DNA of 64,000 nt from Tritrichomonas musculus (lineage: Eukaryota; Parabasalia; Tritrichomonadida; Tritrichomonadidae): contig JAPFFF010000006.1 in assembly GCA_039105265.1 (NCBI GenBank), forward strand, positions 2,108,001 to 2,172,000, written 5' to 3'. The position numbers and the translations under genes are program-made. Below are positions 38,226 to 47,685 of this stretch, piece by piece. How positions within the stretch are numbered: position 1 is the first letter of the stretch; every line of letters starts with the position of its first letter. The notes beneath the pieces were generated by a model. It was not told where the DNA came from. It worked only from the letters and a program-made list of their open reading frames with translations, and did no database searches.

Positions 38226-39587
38226 ATGAAAATCGAAATTAATATCGAACCGCAACTTGAAGCTATTTGGAGAAAAGTAGGCTTTAGTGATGACGAAATC
38301 GATAATGAATATGCGACAATCAGCAAAAAAGTTCAAGATCTTTTTATTTCTATTTTGAGTGATTTCACAACAATTTCAGATAATCTTGAAAAAAAAGTTG
38401 AAGCTTTGGAATCTAAAGTTTACCATTATAATCATTTAATTGGAGAAAGTAATGAGTCATTTCATGTTGATTCAAATCAATCTCTTAAATTTCGATATGA
38501 GCAAGCAAGTCAACAACTTTATGATTTAAGAAAAACATTTTCGTCTAGGACCAAAAATTATAATTCTTTATATGATATTCTTACTAATCTTTTTAATATT
38601 CTTGAGATACCACCAGAAAAACGAGGAACTTTCAAAGAGAAAGGGGTAGATGTAAGTAACGAGAAAATTGAAGAAGCTGCAAATCTTGTTTTCGAACTTA
38701 AAGAAACAGTTGACTTCCGTCAAAAAAAAATGGAAGTAATAATTGAAGAACTTAATGATTTGCATCAAAGGCTTCGTTTAAAACCAGTTGACATGCCAGA
38801 AACACTTGGAGATGCAACGCTTTCGCAATATGAAGAAGAATTGAATTATTTAAATGATATTTATTTAAATAGTATTGCAGAAAAAAAGAGAGCAATAAGC
38901 CAAATACATCAAATTGAAGATTTTTTCTCAATGAAATCACCAGAATTTGTTATTGAAAGTGAAAAAGATGATAATATATCGTACTGCGATGAAGTAGAAT
39001 TGGATAGTTTATTGAAATATTTAAAGGAACTTCAAGAAGAAAAAGCAAAGCAAGCTCCAGAATTTATCGAACAAGATAAACAAATCTTGCTTGACCTTTA
39101 TCATGAATTACATATACCTACGCCATCAATTCAAGAATTTCCAGAATTATATTACAAAACTAATAACAGAAATCGTAATAAAAAAAAGAATAGGAATGAC
39201 ATTTTAATGGATGGTAGTTTTGATGCACTAAACGTGTTAGAAAAAGAAATTGAAAAACTCGCTCGCTTTAAAGAAGAAACATCAGTAATAAGGAAGTATC
39301 TACTTCAGAGAGATCGGATCATTAGCATGTCAAAACAAAAACCTAAAAAATATCTATCATTCAACCAAGTTATTGCAAATGAAAAAATGCTGACAGCTGA
39401 TTTGCCAATTATTAATATTCAACTTGAACCTCTTTTAGAAGAATTTGAAAGGAATAATGGAACTCCGTTTATATGGGATGGAGAGGAAGTTTTGCAAACT
39501 GTTCGTAAAGAAAATTCTAAGTTTAAAGAAAAAACTGGAATGGTTCACAGTCGTTTTGTTTCATCAGCAACATCAAAGAAAAAATAA
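38226..39587 (+). CDS. MAP65/PRC1/Ase1-family microtubule bundling protein
   Basis: 453 residues, largely coiled coil. The N-terminal LEAIWRKVGFSDDEIDNEY resembles the family's opening L..IW.E.G. Three coil segments follow, with DLHQRLRLKP near 175-185. LPIINIQLEPLLEEFERNNGTPFIWDGEEVLQTV (about 393-425) matches the PRC1/Ase1 spectrin-domain end, with its GxPFxxDG signature. Members cross-link antiparallel microtubules in the spindle midzone and in plants bundle cortical arrays; in a flagellate it could serve the spindle, axostyle or pelta. The C-terminal tail is short and basic. It follows the NSUN2-like gene at 43 bp on the same strand, with no good initiator seen in between. Confidence 0.85.
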   Translation: MKIEINIEPQLEAIWRKVGFSDDEIDNEYATISKKVQDLFISILSDFTTISDNLEKKVEALESKVYHYNHLIGESNESFHVDSNQSLKFRYEQASQQLYDLRKTFSSRTKNYNSLYDILTNLFNILEIPPEKRGTFKEKGVDVSNEKIEEAANLVFELKETVDFRQKKMEVIIEELNDLHQRLRLKPVDMPETLGDATLSQYEEELNYLNDIYLNSIAEKKRAISQIHQIEDFFSMKSPEFVIESEKDDNISYCDEVELDSLLKYLKELQEEKAKQAPEFIEQDKQILLDLYHELHIPTPSIQEFPELYYKTNNRNRNKKKNRNDILMDGSFDALNVLEKEIEKLARFKEETSVIRKYLLQRDRIISMSKQKPKKYLSFNQVIANEKMLTADLPIINIQLEPLLEEFERNNGTPFIWDGEEVLQTVRKENSKFKEKTGMVHSRFVSSATSKKK

Positions 39588-40094
39588 GAAACAGATTTTA
39601 TATCAATATTAATTTTATGTGTAAAAATTCTTTATTAGTCTTTATTTTGATATTTATTTGTGTTTATAATGCATTTATGAAGTTATTAATTCTTTATGAA
39701 ATATCATTAATAAATATGTTTTTCAAAAAAAGATTATATTTTTTTGAGGAAAAAGCAAGTTAATGAAATTTTAATAATTTGTCAATTTTCTTCATCATTT
39801 AGTTTATGTATTAGAATAGAAGCAATGTAGAGCTTTTATGATTAATAAATTAAAAATTCTTCTTTAGCCAAGGGAGCAAAATTTTGAATGTGTTGATATA
39901 TAGTATATATGAATTTATTTAAATATGACTAAAGTAACAAGTTTCAATATTGATCTTTATTACAGAAATAAAATAACATGATATATAAAATATAAAAGAA
40001 ACACTCAAGAAATATATACATATATTTCAGTATAGGATTTTTGTATTAGTACTCTTTTTCAAACAAATTCAAGTAACAAAAAATATATAAAAAA
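39588..40094. other. Convergent intergenic spacer
   Basis: 507 bp between the 3' ends of the MAP65-like and phosphatase genes. AT-rich; nothing recognised. Confidence 0.4.
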
Positions 40095-41741
40095 TCATTT
40101 TTCTGAAAATCTCACGTGATTTTTTTGTGATTCAATCCTCCGACTATCAATTATTGTAAATGATTCGTTATAAGACAGGTTATGAGCTTCACAACACTGT
40201 TTAACTAATTTGTGAATATCTTCAGATAAGTTAACATCTTTTCCTATCAAAGCTGTTATACTTTTTGATTTTTTTTCAAAAGATACGTAAATGCTCGCTT
40301 GGTCAGCGTCAGCGAACATAAAATTATTCACTTCAATCCAATTTGGGGAAGAAAAAATAGTCCTTTCTGTTTCATTTTTAATTTTTTCCTCTATAATTGA
40401 TTCAATTTTAAGTAATTCGGCTATAAATTTTGACGTTTCTCTAGCACATTGAACAAATTGAATTTTTGAATCTGTTCCTACTTTTAATAAAAGAGTTCCA
40501 CCAGTAGATCTATTCGAAATTTTCGAGAGAGATGAAGAATTCTGAAAATTAATAATTAGCCCTGATGATGTTGGCTTTGATTCTATTGAATTATCATATT
40601 TAGGTAATGGTATTATAATATTACGTCTCTCAATCACTTCAAATGGAATTATTTTATCTTTGCTAAAAGGGCATGATTTTGTATTTGTAACGCCTAAAAT
40701 CTCTGCTAATTGCATTAATTGAGTCATAAATTTGGGGTGAGGAGAACAACATCGTCGTTGTTTTCGAACGATTTTATAAGCTGTCATATAATCCAAATTT
40801 TCAGTCAACATTAAGTATGCAATAATAACTGAACATGATCTTGATACGCCTTCAATGCAATTAACTAGAACCCTCCCACCTTTGCTAATTGCATTTATGA
40901 TAAACGTAGTCGTTTTCCATATATGAGAAAGGATATTTTCATCTCCACCATCAACCATTGGAATATTGAGAACTTCAAAGCCTGGTGCTGCTGCAATAAG
41001 TTGTGATGCACAATTTATGATATGTGTAATTTCTTTTCGTTTTAAAAGTTCTCCGTTTTGAGCAACAGTTGATGATCCAACAAATATCGAATCTGTAACC
41101 TGAGTTAAATCAAGGCGCCATCGCTGTATTTTATCTGCCTTCTGCCAAAGGATTCCTTGTTTTCGTGATTTTGATACTCGCGCCATCTTAACATCACTAG
41201 ATTTTGTTGGGAAAAAAGTGGTTCGTGAATGAGGAGGAGCAACAATTGGAAATCGAATAGACATTTGTGAAAGTGGGGGGAAAAGATCGAATAATGGTTG
41301 AATGTTAAATATAGATCCAGCTTTTAAAGGCCTAGCTGTAACAACTTGTTGCAATGAAATACAACGAGCACGAGAAAGAACTGGTGCCTTTTTGCCAGTT
41401 AAAATGAAACAAAAGCCTTGATTTTTGCTGAGTGCGATAGGGTGCTCAAATCCAAATGGGTCGTAGCAATCTCGAAAAGAGTCTATTGGAAAATCAAATG
41501 GTTTTGCGTCGTTCGAAATAAAGAATTCATCACACTTCATAATAAATGAAAAAACAGCGAGTACGGAGTTTTGCGAAAGTTCGTTTGTGAAATTTGGTCC
41601 ACTTAATTGTGAAACTGAAAGAGATTTGAGTGAAGAACGAATTGGTTGGCTAGTAACAGGCCATAATGATAATCCAAGAAAGCCTGTTCCTGTTATTGGG
41701 TCAGTAGGCTGAAGAATTGAAAAAGAGTCGCAAAAAAGCAT
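40095..41741 (-). CDS. Dual-specificity protein phosphatase (MKP-like) with asparagine before the catalytic cysteine
   Basis: 548 residues, with a DSP domain over about 212-350. The signature VLVNCIEGVSRSCSVIIAYLM holds catalytic C295 and R301 of the CX5R loop. The residue before Cys is Asn instead of the usual His. ITHIINCASQL, NIPMVDGGDENI (general-acid Asp region) and AYKIVRKQRRCCSPHPKFMTQL are typical of DSPs, and the GVSRS form is closest to plant MKP1-type enzymes, which act on MAP kinases. Residues 1-190 have no recognised domain but include a basic RVSKSRKQG stretch. The C-terminal 200 residues contain alternating beta-like segments that could be a gelsolin-like domain, as in plant MKP1; this is tentative. 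The substrate cannot be read from sequence. Confidence 0.87.
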   Translation of the reverse strand: MLFCDSFSILQPTDPITGTGFLGLSLWPVTSQPIRSSLKSLSVSQLSGPNFTNELSQNSVLAVFSFIMKCDEFFISNDAKPFDFPIDSFRDCYDPFGFEHPIALSKNQGFCFILTGKKAPVLSRARCISLQQVVTARPLKAGSIFNIQPLFDLFPPLSQMSIRFPIVAPPHSRTTFFPTKSSDVKMARVSKSRKQGILWQKADKIQRWRLDLTQVTDSIFVGSSTVAQNGELLKRKEITHIINCASQLIAAAPGFEVLNIPMVDGGDENILSHIWKTTTFIINAISKGGRVLVNCIEGVSRSCSVIIAYLMLTENLDYMTAYKIVRKQRRCCSPHPKFMTQLMQLAEILGVTNTKSCPFSKDKIIPFEVIERRNIIIPLPKYDNSIESKPTSSGLIINFQNSSSLSKISNRSTGGTLLLKVGTDSKIQFVQCARETSKFIAELLKIESIIEEKIKNETERTIFSSPNWIEVNNFMFADADQASIYVSFEKKSKSITALIGKDVNLSEDIHKLVKQCCEAHNLSYNESFTIIDSRRIESQKNHVRFSEK

Positions 41742-42387
41742 ATTTGAATAAAAAAGTTGGAAACGTCTTTGAAACGTTTGAAATAAATGGTATTCAAAAA
41801 GTTGTTAAATTTTTGGTTAAATGAAAATAATGAAGATGAATATAATATTTATTATATCCAATTTTATATTTAAAGTTGAGAATAGGTTCAAATGCATCAT
41901 GGGTACTCATTATTAATTAATTCCAAAATCAATTTCTGAAAGGAAAAAAACCATTTTGAAATTGATGCTTTTGAATTTTGGCCGTTATATCTCATCTTCA
42001 AAGTTTAACGTATCATATACAAATTTATTGATTGGTATATTTTGGATATTTTTCATGTTTCTCTACAACAATTTTGTGATTTCAATAAATTAGCAATGTT
42101 ATATATAAACTTATTTCTGTGATGCATGAAATACTTATCATTTTCATAATATATAACTGTTTAATATATCATATTCAATTTAAAAAATAAAAAGGATATG
42201 ATTTATAAGTATATGGTCATGAAATCATATAATTGTTTATAAAAATAATTTAAATATATTCAAAAGTAAAAACAAAAAAAAAAATAATTTCTATAATAAA
42301 CATTATCAAATTTATACATGAAACACATTTGAGAAAATAGATAAAAACAGAACAAAATATTATAATAAAAAGATATATGAAAGTAAT
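41742..42387. other. Intergenic spacer
   Basis: 646 bp between two minus-strand genes: promoter of the phosphatase gene and 3' end of the WDR33 gene. AT-rich; nothing recognised. Confidence 0.4.
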
Positions 42388-43761
42388 TCAAATAAACTTT
42401 TCTTCCTCTTCATCTTCATCATCCATATTTTCATCAATTCGTACTTGAGCAACTTGTTCCACTTCTTGTGGAATTTGTGCATCTGAAAAAACTGATCGAT
42501 AAGTTGGCAATGCAGGAATATCAATTGATCTGGAATCAGCCTGCATAACTGCGTGTTCGAGATTAGTTTCATTTGAAGATTTAGTAACATCATCGCCACA
42601 ACGATTTCTCACCCAAAACTTAACCATTCCTTCTTTTCCAGTAGATGCGAGGATATGTCCAAGTGGATGATAACGAAGTTGATGAATAGCTTGAGTATGT
42701 GCTGTTGGGTTTGAATATAAAGGTCTTTCATTACCAACGCACCACCAATGCATTTCACCGTTATATCCACCACTAACAAATAAATCTTCTTGAGTTGGAT
42801 GCCATGAAATAGCAAAAACATCTTTTTCATGTCCTTGAAAAGCCATCATTTCACTCATCATTCTGGTATCAATTAATCTGACAGTACAATCTCTACCAGA
42901 TGATAAAATCCAATTTCCATTTTGATTCCATTGAACTTTCATAACAACACTCTTGTGAAGGTTAAGTTTTGAAAGATTTGTTCCTGTTCGAGGATCATAT
43001 AATCGAATAGCACCATCTCTTCCACCACTAGCCAAAAGAGCTCGAGAAGGGTGCCAATCAACAGTATAAACATTGCATCCGTTATCAATGCTTTTTTCTT
43101 CCATTCTTGTTGAAAGATCCCAGATTTTAATTGTTGTATCATCACTGCATGAAGCAAATTTTCTATCACATGGTGAAAAAGTCAATTGACGGACAGAATA
43201 TTTTTCTGTATGTATTTTCCATTGTTCAATAACATCATAGTTAGCTTGCCAAACCTTTAATAAATTATTTTGATCTACAGTTAGCATATAATCGCCATTG
43301 TGAGACCATATTAATTCAAAAATTGAACTATTTAACTCGTGCCTTTGCATAATAATTTCAAATTGAAATCCAACACCGTTCCATAATGTAACAATACCAC
43401 TCTGATAACCTGCAACAAGACGCTTGCCGTCTGGTTGCCATGCCATCGCATTAACTCCTGATTTTTTTTTGTTTGTAGCAGCTCTAATAAATTTTGATGT
43501 GATGCTTGTTCCAAGATCTTCATAAACGAAAGTAGGTTCAAGAAGACGAAATTGATCTGGAATATTTTGTGGATATTGAATATAATTATTAAATGGCAAA
43601 TGTTCTTTGTAAATTGAGAACGCTTGATTATGATCGATATAACGACGAGTAATTTGTTTACGTTGACGACGTCCATCATAAATTTGTTCCTGTTTGCTAC
43701 TGGTTTCTGGTCCTCCTGCTTGTAAATTATCTTCTTCGTCATCAACATAATAGTTCATCAT
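42388..43761 (-). CDS. WDR33: WDR33/Pfs2 WD40 subunit of the mRNA 3'-end processing complex
   Basis: 457 residues. An N-terminal basic region IYDGRRQRKQITRRYIDHN matches the conserved YDGKRMRKAVNRKTVDYN of WDR33. SKFIRAATNKKKSGVNAMAWQPDGKRLVAGYQSGIVTLWNG is followed by seven WD40 repeats over about 100-385, each with WD/WQ ends. In other eukaryotes WDR33/Pfs2 with CPSF30 recognises the AAUAAA poly(A) signal within CPSF. Start: the frame is open further upstream only with a TTG codon; the ATG at 43761 is preceded, 6 bases away, by the initiator-like TCATTTT (minus strand 43774-43768). The C-terminal tail is short and acidic (NMDDEDEEEE), lacking the long proline-rich extension of animal WDR33. 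Confidence 0.96.
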   Translation of the reverse strand: MMNYYVDDEEDNLQAGGPETSSKQEQIYDGRRQRKQITRRYIDHNQAFSIYKEHLPFNNYIQYPQNIPDQFRLLEPTFVYEDLGTSITSKFIRAATNKKKSGVNAMAWQPDGKRLVAGYQSGIVTLWNGVGFQFEIIMQRHELNSSIFELIWSHNGDYMLTVDQNNLLKVWQANYDVIEQWKIHTEKYSVRQLTFSPCDRKFASCSDDTTIKIWDLSTRMEEKSIDNGCNVYTVDWHPSRALLASGGRDGAIRLYDPRTGTNLSKLNLHKSVVMKVQWNQNGNWILSSGRDCTVRLIDTRMMSEMMAFQGHEKDVFAISWHPTQEDLFVSGGYNGEMHWWCVGNERPLYSNPTAHTQAIHQLRYHPLGHILASTGKEGMVKFWVRNRCGDDVTKSSNETNLEHAVMQADSRSIDIPALPTYRSVFSDAQIPQEVEQVAQVRIDENMDDEDEEEEKFI

Positions 43762-43780
43762 TTTATTAAAATGATTAGAA
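43762..43780 (-). promoter_or_regulatory. Initiator-like TCATTTT just before the WDR33 ATG
   Basis: Reading the minus strand, TCATTTTAATAAA leads directly into ATG at 43761. The same spacing and sequence type occurs before the PEK-like kinase and before the unknown gene starting at 63067. Confidence 0.5.
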
Positions 43781-45005
43781 AACAATTAAATGGCAGCCTA
43801 TCACTTTTTCTCTCAATTTATGTGACAAAAAAAATATTAATTTCAATTTTCTAAATTTTAATTATTTCTCTTCAATTTAGATTTTATTAAATTTTCGATT
43901 TTCATGAAATGATCAAAGATCAATTCAGTTTACAGACATTTTCATAAGATTTCACCGACAAACCAATTTGACTGTACCTTTTATTGCTCTTGGCGCCAAA
44001 TTAAAGAAACAAATTTTTTAAATATTGCCAAATTCTCTTGTAAATAGAAGAAATGCTTGGAATTTTCCCCATACAACATTATCGTTCTTTGATTTTTATG
44101 ATTTTTGCTTGATGTTTCCCTAATTCAGCATACTCACCTCAAGCAACACTATAAATATAGTGTTCAAGCAGAATTATTTCCTTACTTGAACACTATAAAT
44201 ATTGATTTATATAAATACCAGATCTTCTGAGAGATCAAATTCTATTTATTCATGAATCTCAATGCTTGTTTATTACACTAAAGTTTTGAAATTTTTGAGA
44301 GTGGTGGTACATTGAACTTTTTAACGTCTTTATTCAATTTTTCGACTCTTTTTTTTAGGTAAAAGAAAATGATGTTGATAGTAAGTCTTGGCATTTATTT
44401 TTATCATATGATAAAGAAAATAATTACAGAACGTTTACTCGAAAATTTATCTATATTTTTGTAATAATTCGCATGATCATATTTAGAAAGATTGACCGGT
44501 CATCAAATAGCCAAAATGAGAAAAATGAAAATATAAGAAGATTAGTTTAGATTAGTTCCATAATATTTAAATTTGGCTAGCAAAATTTCTTTTTATGGCC
44601 TCACGAAAATCGACAAAATTGAATGAAAAGTTTACTCTAACGTGCAAAAAATTGATAAATTATTTTTTTTTTTGAAAGGGTTTTTTTGGAAAATTCAATA
44701 CTTTTTTTGAGTATGAAAACCATTTTTAAATGTTCTCATATAATATTTTGTGAAAGTTTTAATTGTTTGTTTCTATGAAATTAAAAATGCTTATATATTT
44801 GATGTACTTAGTTTTTATTCTATAAAAATACTAATTTTCAAAACTCTAAAATATAATTAATTTATTATTTTGATAATTATTATTTTTTTTAAATAATTTA
44901 ACAAAATAAAAAAATTATTGATTTTGAAATGCATTTCAAAAATTAAAATGTTTATTAGCAATTTCATAGTTATACTCATTTTTCAATACTTTACAAGTAA
45001 TATAA
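43781..45005. other. AT-rich non-coding stretch with a short palindrome
   Basis: Holds the perfect palindrome AACACTATA-AA-TATAGTGTT at 44145-44164, followed by a direct copy TTGAACACTATAAATAT near 44185. No gene found. Confidence 0.4.
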
Positions 45006-45285
45006 ATGAATATCTTTTTTCTTCCCTATCTAGGCCAAATTTCGCAGTTAAAAGCAACAATTGCTGAATTGAAAAAATCTATTCAATGGTACAAGCAAAA
45101 CATCAAAATAATGTCAGAAATTTTACGAGAAAATGATATTACAGTATACAATGAACATGAAAACCAGATTATGTGAAAGCAAGTGAAAAAGTTGTAAAGC
45201 CAGATAACCTAACAGTTGCTAAACGTAAAAATAGTCCAATACTCAACGAGTTCTTGGATATTTGTTTTAAAGAACTTTTTTAAAA
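45006..45285 (+). pseudogene. Short coding-like remnant, family unknown
   Basis: The stretch translates to balanced, protein-like sequence (for example KATIAELKKSIQWYKQ and later KPDNLTVAKRKNSPILNEF), but no single frame covers it. It is therefore likely a decayed gene fragment, of host or mobile origin. The family is not recognised. Confidence 0.4.
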
Positions 45286-45295
45286 CATCACCTCT

Positions 45296-45393
45296 ATCAA
45301 CAACTACTCCATCATCACTCCAATCAACAACTGCTCCATCATCACTCCAATCAATAACTGCTCCATCATCATTCCAATCAACAACTACTCATC
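45296..45393 (+). repeat. Tandem repeat, 27-bp unit, about 3.6 copies
   Basis: Unit ATCAACAACTGCTCCATCAT + CACTCCA, starts at 45296, 45323, 45350 and 45377 with single-base changes. In one frame it would encode a Ser/Thr-Ala-Pro nonapeptide (QSTTAPSSL), but the enclosing frame lacks an ATG start, so I treat it as a repeat and not a gene. A unit divisible by three and the changes retaining Ser/Thr hint at former coding use. Confidence 0.8.
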
Positions 45394-45837
45394 TTTTATT
45401 ATATATTATATATTATCTCATATTATTTACAAAAATTAAATAAAAAATACTTTTAAATTCATTCAAACATATTTCAATCATCATATATATAAATATAATT
45501 AAAATAAAATAATATTAATAATACTATGAATATTTATATTTTTTAAAATTTATATATTTCAATTTGCTTATGAAATTTTGAATCATTTATATAATAAACC
45601 ATACAAAAAAAAAATATTAATTTATTTATTTTTTATCTTTGAATTATACTAAAAAATTTAAATATAATTAATAAATATAAACTTTATAAATACATATAAT
45701 ATAAAGTAAAGCGCTTTAATAAGAAAATAACCCGTAATTTCAATGTACCCCCACTCTAATTTTTGAGGGGAAATTCCCAAAAAGTTTCATAAAAAAAAAT
45801 CAAAAAAAAGTAAAATCAAAATTGTAAAATCATTTAA

Positions 45838-46956
45838 TGGTAGACTGACATGATCAAACTTTTTGAAAAGCTTATTTTCACTGAGTTCATACAAAAATCA
45901 TTCCTTGTGGAAAATTTGCATTTATCAAAAATTAGTTAAATAATATTTAACATAAATATATATAAACAATTATAAATAAACTATTTTTTATATATCTGAA
46001 ATATATGATGCGATATAAAGATTCATATTTTCAATCAACAAATAAAAAATTTCTGAAATTATTTTATTAAAGGAAAAATATTTAAATATTGGTGTATACG
46101 TAATATTTATAATATATAAATATTAATTTATTTTTTATTTTATTTATATTTAATATATATGATTTAGTTATACAAAATATAAATCATTTTTTGAAATAAA
46201 ATATAATTATATGATGAATTAATTTTCAATAGATATTGAAATATTTTCTTTTAGCTGGAAAATTGATATCTTCGAATAATTTGAGTATTTTAATTATTAT
46301 ATTTCCTTTTATATTACAATGAATGATTTAAATATATAATATAAATATTTATAATAAAAAATAATTTTATAAAATGATATTCCTAAATAAAATATTCTAA
46401 ACTCTTATAACCATCATTATTTGAGAAAAGATAAAAACGATGGTTCTCAATTTAAAATCTTTTTTTGAATTACATCTAAAGGAACTTTTCAATTAATTAA
46501 TCAGAAATTATGAAAAAAAATTGGAAAATATTATTTGGGAATAATAATCATTAATATTAATAGTTGATTTAAAAAATTTAGAAAAAATTTTTTTACATAT
46601 AGCCAAAAAAGTTTTTTTATTTTCTTACAATAAGTATATATTTATTACCTTCATAACTAATACATTTCAATTTTTTGTTTTTTGGAACGATTTTCTTAAT
46701 ATGGAATATTATTTATAATATTATTTTGTGAAATTAGATGGTTTTTTTACATATTCAGTTAGATGAAAAACTTTTGAACATTTTTTTTAGGTTTTGGTCG
46801 ATTTTTATTTTTTGCATTTTGCTTTTAAAACCGATCGTTAGAGGCAAATATTTTAGGTATTTGACCTAAACTTTTTCCGAAAGAGCTCCTTTGAAATTAA
46901 TATTCTATGAGCTTATTCAATATTGAAAAGGAAAAAAAAATCATGTCAGTCTACCC
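45838..46956. mobile_element. TTAA-flanked non-autonomous element (1119 bp)
   Basis: TTAA at 45834-45837 and 46957-46960. Inverted ends TGGTAGACTGACATGAT (45838-45854) and ATCATGTCAGTCTACCC (46940-46956), differing at the first base. TTAA targets point to piggyBac or Kolobok families (Kolobok is known in Trichomonas). No coding frame. Its right boundary is 2 bases from the ATG of the next gene. Confidence 0.75.
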
Positions 46957-46962
46957 TTAATA

Positions 46963-47685
46963 ATGAAAATTGGAGTAATTTCTGATATTCATAGTAATAT
47001 TATAGCATTGGATGCAGTGCTAGATTTCTTGATAAAACAAGGATGCAATTCTTTTATATGCTGTGGAGATATAATTGGAATTGGACCATATCCTGAACAA
47101 ACTGTTTCACGCATTAGGGAACTTCCAAATTTAACTATTGTTATTGGAAATCATGAAGCTTATCTGAAGAATGCACTTAATGCAGGAACTTTTTCTGGCA
47201 AAGGCATAAGTATTGAAGAACAAAATCAAAAGAAATGGGAGTGTGAAAAACTTTCTGCATCATCCATCAAATTTATTTGTGATCTGCCTATTAGATCAGA
47301 TATGATCATAAAAGGCAAAAAAATAACAGTCATGCATTACGCATTAAATGAAAATAATGATTTTATTAATATTATAAAAGACCCATCTGGGGATGATTTA
47401 TCAAGGATGTTCAATGATGAGAAGGCTGATATTTTAATTTTTGGGCATGATCATAAACAAACTATTCAAAAATTTAAAAGCAAATTTTTTATTAATTTTG
47501 GATCAGTAGGATGCCCTTCAATTTTGAAAAATGTCGCGCGCGCTGGTATTCTAAATTTCATAGATGAAGAAATTACAGTTACTCCTGTTGATATTACTTA
47601 TGATGTAGAAAAAGTTTTTGATGATATGGAGAGATTTGATTTTCCTTCATATGAACTTATCAAAAAATTTTTTTTTGGTATTTAG
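46963..47685 (+). CDS. Bacterial-type calcineurin-like metallophosphoesterase (YfcE/MJ0936 type)
   Basis: 240 residues, full family length. SDIHSN (D8, H10), CGDIIGIGP (D37), GNHEA (N64, H65), MHYA and FGHDH form the standard five metal-binding motifs, and INFGSVGCP closes the core. Such enzymes use two metals to hydrolyse phosphodiesters or phosphomonoesters; substrates vary, so I name none. The single-domain architecture without eukaryotic extensions is most familiar from bacteria and archaea, suggesting lateral transfer. GGAAT-type AT-rich codon use is like the surroundings, so any transfer is not very recent. The start ATG lies right after the TTAA of a transposable element, so its promoter may be partly transposon-derived. 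Confidence 0.92.
   Translation: MKIGVISDIHSNIIALDAVLDFLIKQGCNSFICCGDIIGIGPYPEQTVSRIRELPNLTIVIGNHEAYLKNALNAGTFSGKGISIEEQNQKKWECEKLSASSIKFICDLPIRSDMIIKGKKITVMHYALNENNDFINIIKDPSGDDLSRMFNDEKADILIFGHDHKQTIQKFKSKFFINFGSVGCPSILKNVARAGILNFIDEEITVTPVDITYDVEKVFDDMERFDFPSYELIKKFFFGI

Noticed and set aside
43762-43785. Upstream extension of WDR33 by eight codons
   Set aside because: The extension would begin with TTG and would place the initiator-like TCATTTT inside the coding region; the ATG at 43761 fits better.
45216-45443. A Ser/Thr-rich 75-codon frame over the 27-bp repeats
   Set aside because: It opens with TTG, not ATG, and ends in AT-rich low-complexity sequence; recorded as a tandem repeat instead.
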